NCBI GenBank assembly: GCA_013336035.1
Contig: JAAXUL010000100.1
Coordinates: 1-13,623 of the forward strand
DNA: 13,623 nt
DNA from: Chloroflexales bacterium
Lineage (GTDB): Bacteria; Chloroflexota; Chloroflexia; Chloroflexales; Chloroflexaceae
Direction: 5' to 3'
The first letter of the stretch is position 1, and the number at the start of each line of letters is the position of its first letter. Below, in pieces: positions 10,998-13,623 of the stretch. Under the pieces are notes generated by a model. That model saw only the letters and a program-made list of their open reading frames with translations. It was not told where the DNA came from and ran no database searches. A program made the translations under genes and the position numbers.

Positions 10998-11447
10998 CTC
11001 GCGCCATGGCTGCAGCAGCGGGATCTGCCCGGCCACGGGGGGCGCGCTGAGATTGTAGGTATTGATCTGCCTGTTGAGGTCGCTCAGCCTCTGCCCGTAC
11101 TCGGCCTGCAGCGTCGCCCGGTCGCGCTCGCCGAGGCCTGGCCAGCGCTCGTTCGCGCGGGCGAGCCAGCGGGCCAGGGCCTCCTGGTCCTCGCGGATGC
11201 TCTTCTGCAGCTCGATCCAGGGGGGGGCATAGCCGGCATTTTTCAGCATGCGGTAGCCCACGCGCAGCTCCTCGGGCACGTCCTTATCGGCGTCAAGGTC
11301 GAGGGGCATTCCGGCGCCCCGCAGGTCGCGAAACTGACCCGCGGCCTCGGCCTCACGGATCTGCTGGTCGATCAGGCTCTCGAAGGCGCGTAGCGAGACA
11401 CGCCGGAGCGGGTGGGCGTCGTCCTTCGGTTCAGGCTGGTCGCTCAT
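10980..11447 (-). CDS. DUF1992 family protein (DnaJ homologue subfamily C member 28 conserved domain)
   Basis: A 155-residue soluble protein with the typical DUF1992 core at residues 18-75: FESLIDQQIREAEAAGQF, then LRGAGMPLDLD, VPEELRVGYRMLKNAGYAPPWIE. Charged helices with a likely coiled coil (about 80-130) follow, and the protein ends LRKLG. The biochemical role of the family is not established; the J-domain of its eukaryotic relatives is absent. Start ATG 11447-11445 follows AGGGTG. It is convergent with gltB, and its 3' codons form one arm of the shared hairpin. An extended -10 promoter lies about 33 bp upstream. Confidence 0.92.
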   Translation of the reverse strand: MSDQPEPKDDAHPLRRVSLRAFESLIDQQIREAEAAGQFRDLRGAGMPLDLDADKDVPEELRVGYRMLKNAGYAPPWIELQKSIREDQEALARWLARANERWPGLGERDRATLQAEYGQRLSDLNRQINTYNLSAPPVAGQIPLLQPWRELRKLG

Positions 11448-11479
11448 AATGGCACCCTGATACCCTAATACTTATGTGA

Positions 11480-11488
11480 ATTGTAGCA
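11480..11488 (-). promoter_or_regulatory. Extended -10 promoter of the DUF1992 gene
   Basis: TGCTACAAT on the minus strand, with no good -35; the TGn extension may compensate. The leader would be about 25 nt and contains the AGGGTG ribosome binding site. Confidence 0.5.
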
Positions 11489-11507
11489 CGAGCAGGGCCG
11501 CCGGCGC

Positions 11508-11535
11508 TTGCATTGTGGCTAAGGTGTGGTACGAT
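11508..11535 (+). promoter_or_regulatory. Possible rightward promoter upstream of the 44-aa ORF
   Basis: TTGCAT (11508-11513), 16 bp, TACGAT (11530-11535), preceded by TGG to give an extended -10. It is back-to-back with the DUF1992 promoter. The resulting leader of about 150 nt contains GGTCCG/CGGACC and a 14-bp palindrome. Confidence 0.4.
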
Positions 11536-11605
11536 ACGATGCCCGAGGTTGTGAGGATAGATTTTCGCCGCTGCCGGTCCGTGTGTGTGCCGGACCACAA
11601 TATAC

Positions 11606-11619
11606 CATCGGCGCCGATG
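11606..11619. promoter_or_regulatory. 14-bp perfect palindrome, possible operator
   Basis: CATCGGCGCCGATG is a perfect palindrome between the two small genes. Its size suits a homodimeric DNA-binding protein, but no cognate regulator is identified. Confidence 0.3.
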
Positions 11620-11688
11620 TGATCCCTCCCAGCGGTGTCGCCGTCTCTACCACCGGCTTGACAATAACAGACACGGAGTAGCACATCT

Positions 11689-11823
11689 ATGGCCTGGCTC
11701 GGACTTCTCGCCCTGATGCTGATCGTCTCTGCCGTCCCCGGGATCTCAATGTACGTTGAGCATATGCGGACCGCGCCGGCAGCCGATCCCCGCGAGGGCG
11801 ACAGCCCCCGCAAGCCCATATAG
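11689..11823 (+). CDS. Candidate small membrane protein (44 aa)
   Basis: ATG 11689 to TAG 11823 encodes a 44-residue peptide. Residues 2-21 form one hydrophobic helix (WLGLLALMLIVSAVPGI). A short charged, proline-containing tail follows (RTAPAADPREGDSPRKPI). It would be a single-pass inner-membrane peptide. About three quarters of its codons end in G or C, as expected for real genes here. GGAG lies about 10 nt before the ATG, which is rather far. No family is recognised. It lies in the gap between the divergent DUF1992 promoter and the sugar transferase gene. Confidence 0.45.
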   Translation: MAWLGLLALMLIVSAVPGISMYVEHMRTAPAADPREGDSPRKPI

Positions 11824-11865
11824 CGCACGCACCCCGACTCTCACCTGCCTAACAGCGCCTCGCGA

Positions 11866-11893
11866 TTGGCCTTTGCGTCGGGTATGGTACAAT
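11866..11893 (+). promoter_or_regulatory. Promoter 1 of the sugar transferase gene
   Basis: TTGGCC (11866-11871), 16 bp, TACAAT (11888-11893), with TGG giving an extended -10. The leader would be about 45 nt before ATG 11945. Confidence 0.5.
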
Positions 11894-11897
11894 CCGC

Positions 11898-11925
11898 TTG
11901 AGCTATGGGGAGGACACGATACAAT
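11898..11925 (+). promoter_or_regulatory. Promoter 2 of the sugar transferase gene
   Basis: TTGAGC (11898-11903), 16 bp, TACAAT (11920-11925). Transcription would start about 13 nt before the ATG, so this is either a very short leader or a chance match. It would be in tandem with promoter 1. Confidence 0.3.
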
Positions 11926-11944
11926 GTAGGGCAAGGGGACCTGG

Positions 11945-13450
11945 ATGGATAGAAGCATCCGTCGCACCGTCGGGCCGGCGCTGGTCGAAGACGTCGAGTC
12001 GTCGCGCAGCCGCCGCCGCCTGGCCGCCCTCGGGATGCTGGCATGGGACCAGGCCCTGATCTTTGTTGGCTTCCTCTTTGCCTACTGGCTGCGCTACCTC
12101 GCCGACTGGCCCGAGCCATTCGACTACATCGTCTTCGAGGTCGCGACCCAGAACCAGGTCGACTTTGCGGCCTTCCTGCCGATTATCCTCCCCCTGATGT
12201 TCCTCCTCGGCCTGCGCTTCACCACCCGTGGCATCTACCGGGCCTCACCCCGCCTTGGCCTCCTCGATCAGATCGGGATCATCGTCGGCAGCACGCTGAC
12301 CGGCATCGCCCTGCTGATCGTCTTCGTCTTTCTCTACAAGCCCTTCTACTACTCGCGCCTGATCTTTGTCTTCGCCGGGGCGACGATCACCGTGCTGCTC
12401 GCCAGCTGGCGCCTGCTGCACGCGGGTGTGCAGCACTGGCGCTGGTCGCACGGCATTGGGCAGGAGCGGGTGCTGGTGGTGGGCGGCACGGGCCTTGGCC
12501 AGGAGGTGATGAGCGGCCTCGCGGCCTCGCCCGGCCTTGGCTACACCCTCGTCGGCTACATCGACGATCGGCCGATCGTCGAGAATGGCCGGGCCACGCG
12601 GGTCTATTGCCACATGGGCACTCTCGAAGACCTCGAGCGGGCGATCGGCCAGAGCGGCGCCCAGCAGGTCATCCTCGCGCTGCCCTTCTGGGAGCAGGGC
12701 CGCCTGCCTGAGCTGGTGGCCACCTGCGAGCGCCTGGGCGTGGGCTTTTTGCTGGCCCCCGACTTCTACCAGCTCAGCTTCGACCGGGTCGATCTGCACC
12801 ACCTGAGCGGCGTGCCCCTGCTGCGACCCAAGGAGATCAGGCTGCGCGGGGCCAACCTGGCCCTGAAGCGCGCCACCGACGTGGCCACGGTGCTGCTCAC
12901 GGCGCCCTTTACCCTGGCCCTCGGCGGCCTGATCGCCCTGCTGATCCGCCTCGACTCGCCTGGCCCCGTGCTCTTCCGCCAGCAGCGCGTCGGCAAGGGC
13001 GGCCATCTATTCATGTGCTATAAGTTCCGCACTATGGTGCCCGACGCCGAGGCCCGCAAGGCCGCTCTGGTCGTCCATAACGAGGCTGACGGCCCGCTGT
13101 TCAAGATGCGCGATGACCCGCGGATCACTAGGTTCGGGCGCTTCCTGCGCCGCAGCAGCCTCGACGAGCTGCCTCAGCTGCTGAATGTGCTGTGGGGCGA
13201 GATGAGCGTCATCGGCCCACGCCCCGCCCTGCCCGAGGAGGTGGCCAGCTACGAGCTGTGGCACCACCGCCGCCTCGAGGTGATGCCGGGCTGCGCCGGC
13301 CTGGTCCAGGCGCTCGGCCGCAGCGATATGTCGTTCGATGAGCAGGTGCGCCTCGATATCTACTACGCCGAGAACTGGTCGCTCAGCATGGATCTGCGCG
13401 TCCTCCTGATGGTCATCCCCGCCGTGATCGGCGGCCGGGGAGCCTACTGA
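11945..13450 (+). CDS. Polyprenyl-phosphate sugar-1-phosphate transferase (WbaP/WcaJ-like)
   Basis: A 501-residue membrane enzyme expected to move a hexose-1-phosphate from a nucleotide sugar to undecaprenyl phosphate, the first step in exopolysaccharide, capsule or O-antigen repeat-unit synthesis. About four membrane helices lie within residues 30-150. A soluble Rossmann-like domain starts VLVVGGTGLG (glycines at 180, 181, 183 and 185). The C-terminal bacterial sugar transferase domain runs from about 307 to 501. It has a re-entrant hydrophobic helix at about 313-337, DSPGPVLFRQQRVGKGG, YKFRTM, the catalytic Asp-Glu pair Asp407-Glu408 in SLDELPQLLNVL, and VIGPRPALPEE. This is the full-length architecture. 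Start ATG 11945 has AGGGG upstream. The partial epimerase gene follows after 56 bp on the same strand. Galactose or glucose specificity cannot be told. Confidence 0.95.
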   Translation: MDRSIRRTVGPALVEDVESSRSRRRLAALGMLAWDQALIFVGFLFAYWLRYLADWPEPFDYIVFEVATQNQVDFAAFLPIILPLMFLLGLRFTTRGIYRASPRLGLLDQIGIIVGSTLTGIALLIVFVFLYKPFYYSRLIFVFAGATITVLLASWRLLHAGVQHWRWSHGIGQERVLVVGGTGLGQEVMSGLAASPGLGYTLVGYIDDRPIVENGRATRVYCHMGTLEDLERAIGQSGAQQVILALPFWEQGRLPELVATCERLGVGFLLAPDFYQLSFDRVDLHHLSGVPLLRPKEIRLRGANLALKRATDVATVLLTAPFTLALGGLIALLIRLDSPGPVLFRQQRVGKGGHLFMCYKFRTMVPDAEARKAALVVHNEADGPLFKMRDDPRITRFGRFLRRSSLDELPQLLNVLWGEMSVIGPRPALPEEVASYELWHHRRLEVMPGCAGLVQALGRSDMSFDEQVRLDIYYAENWSLSMDLRVLLMVIPAVIGGRGAY

Positions 13451-13494
13451 CCCGCCCTACTACCTGCCGCACCCCAAAGGCAGGCCAGCATAAT

Positions 13495-13501
13495 GAGGGA
13501 G
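13495..13501 (+). promoter_or_regulatory. Ribosome binding site of the epimerase gene
   Basis: GAGGGAG ends 5 nt before ATG 13507 and fixes this start. Just upstream, CCTGCC (13463-13468) and GGCAGG (13479-13484) can form a small stem in the intergenic region. Confidence 0.7.
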
Positions 13502-13506
13502 TACCC

Positions 13507-13623
13507 ATGCGTGTCCTGATAACCGGCGGAGCAGGCTTTCTGGGCTCACACCTCTGCGACCGCTTCCTGGCCGAGGGCCACACGGTGATCGCCATGGACA
13601 ACCTGATCACCGGGACCACCGAC
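13507..13623 (+). CDS. NAD-dependent epimerase/dehydratase, UDP-glucuronate decarboxylase-like (partial)
   Basis: The first 39 codons are present; the gene runs off the right edge. The N-terminus MRVLITGGAGFLGSHLCDR has the GxxGxxG NAD-binding motif of extended short-chain dehydrogenases. The following MDNLITGTTD matches the NNLITG-type segment of UDP-glucuronate decarboxylases (UDP-xylose synthase) better than that of UDP-galactose epimerases. The catalytic YxxxK is outside the window, so the exact reaction is unproved. It follows the sugar transferase by 56 bp and is probably co-transcribed, supplying a nucleotide sugar for the same glycan. Confidence 0.85.
   Translation, partial: MRVLITGGAGFLGSHLCDRFLAEGHTVIAMDNLITGTTD

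Noticed and set aside
11658..11663. Consensus TTGACA before the 44-aa ORF
   Set aside because: No -10-like hexamer at 15-19 bp, and the start site would fall at the ATG, excluding a ribosome binding site.
11472..11828. 118-aa minus-strand ORF across the 44-aa ORF
   Set aside because: No protein-like pattern, and it would cover the DUF1992 promoter and leader. The plus-strand short ORF has better codon composition.
12245..13006. 253-aa minus-strand ORF opposite the sugar transferase
   Set aside because: Gln/Ala/Gly-rich antisense shadow with no motifs. The plus strand encodes a complete, recognisable enzyme.

Overview
The window (about 13.6 kb, very GC-rich, with G or C at most third codon positions) looks like chromosome from a member of the Chloroflexota, probably class Chloroflexia. 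This rests on protein style and gene content judged from memory, not on a database search. It carries housekeeping, regulatory and cell-envelope genes. I see no tRNA, rRNA, CRISPR array, transposase or phage gene.

Left part (1-5917), all on the minus strand: a partial amidohydrolase with a secretion signal runs off the left edge. It overlaps by ATGA the end of a large AAA-ATPase/tetratricopeptide protein, whose reading frame appears broken near its 3' end. Upstream lie a DMT/EamA-family permease, an unrecognised 73-residue protein with its own intrinsic terminator, and a family-4-like glycosyltransferase with a proline-rich tail.

Middle (5918-10997): the divergent region 5918-6335 holds a near-consensus sigma70 promoter (TTGACA, 17 bp, TATAGT). 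It is followed by a leader of about 280 nt packed with potential hairpins, ending in a terminator-like stem-loop just before the ribosome binding site of gltB, the large subunit of glutamate synthase. The leader is the strongest candidate here for an undescribed regulatory element: a possible attenuator or riboswitch controlling ammonia assimilation. gltB is complete (1535 aa) and monocistronic, and gltD is not next to it. It converges on a DUF1992 gene, and the two share a perfect 15-bp inverted repeat that includes the last codons of DUF1992.

Right part (11448-13623): DUF1992 is transcribed leftward. A candidate 44-residue membrane peptide, a polyprenyl-phosphate sugar-1-phosphate transferase and the start of an NAD-dependent sugar epimerase/dehydratase (UDP-glucuronate decarboxylase-like) run rightward. 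The last two look like the beginning of an exopolysaccharide or surface-glycan cluster. The glycosyltransferase at 4481-5917 may serve a related pathway.
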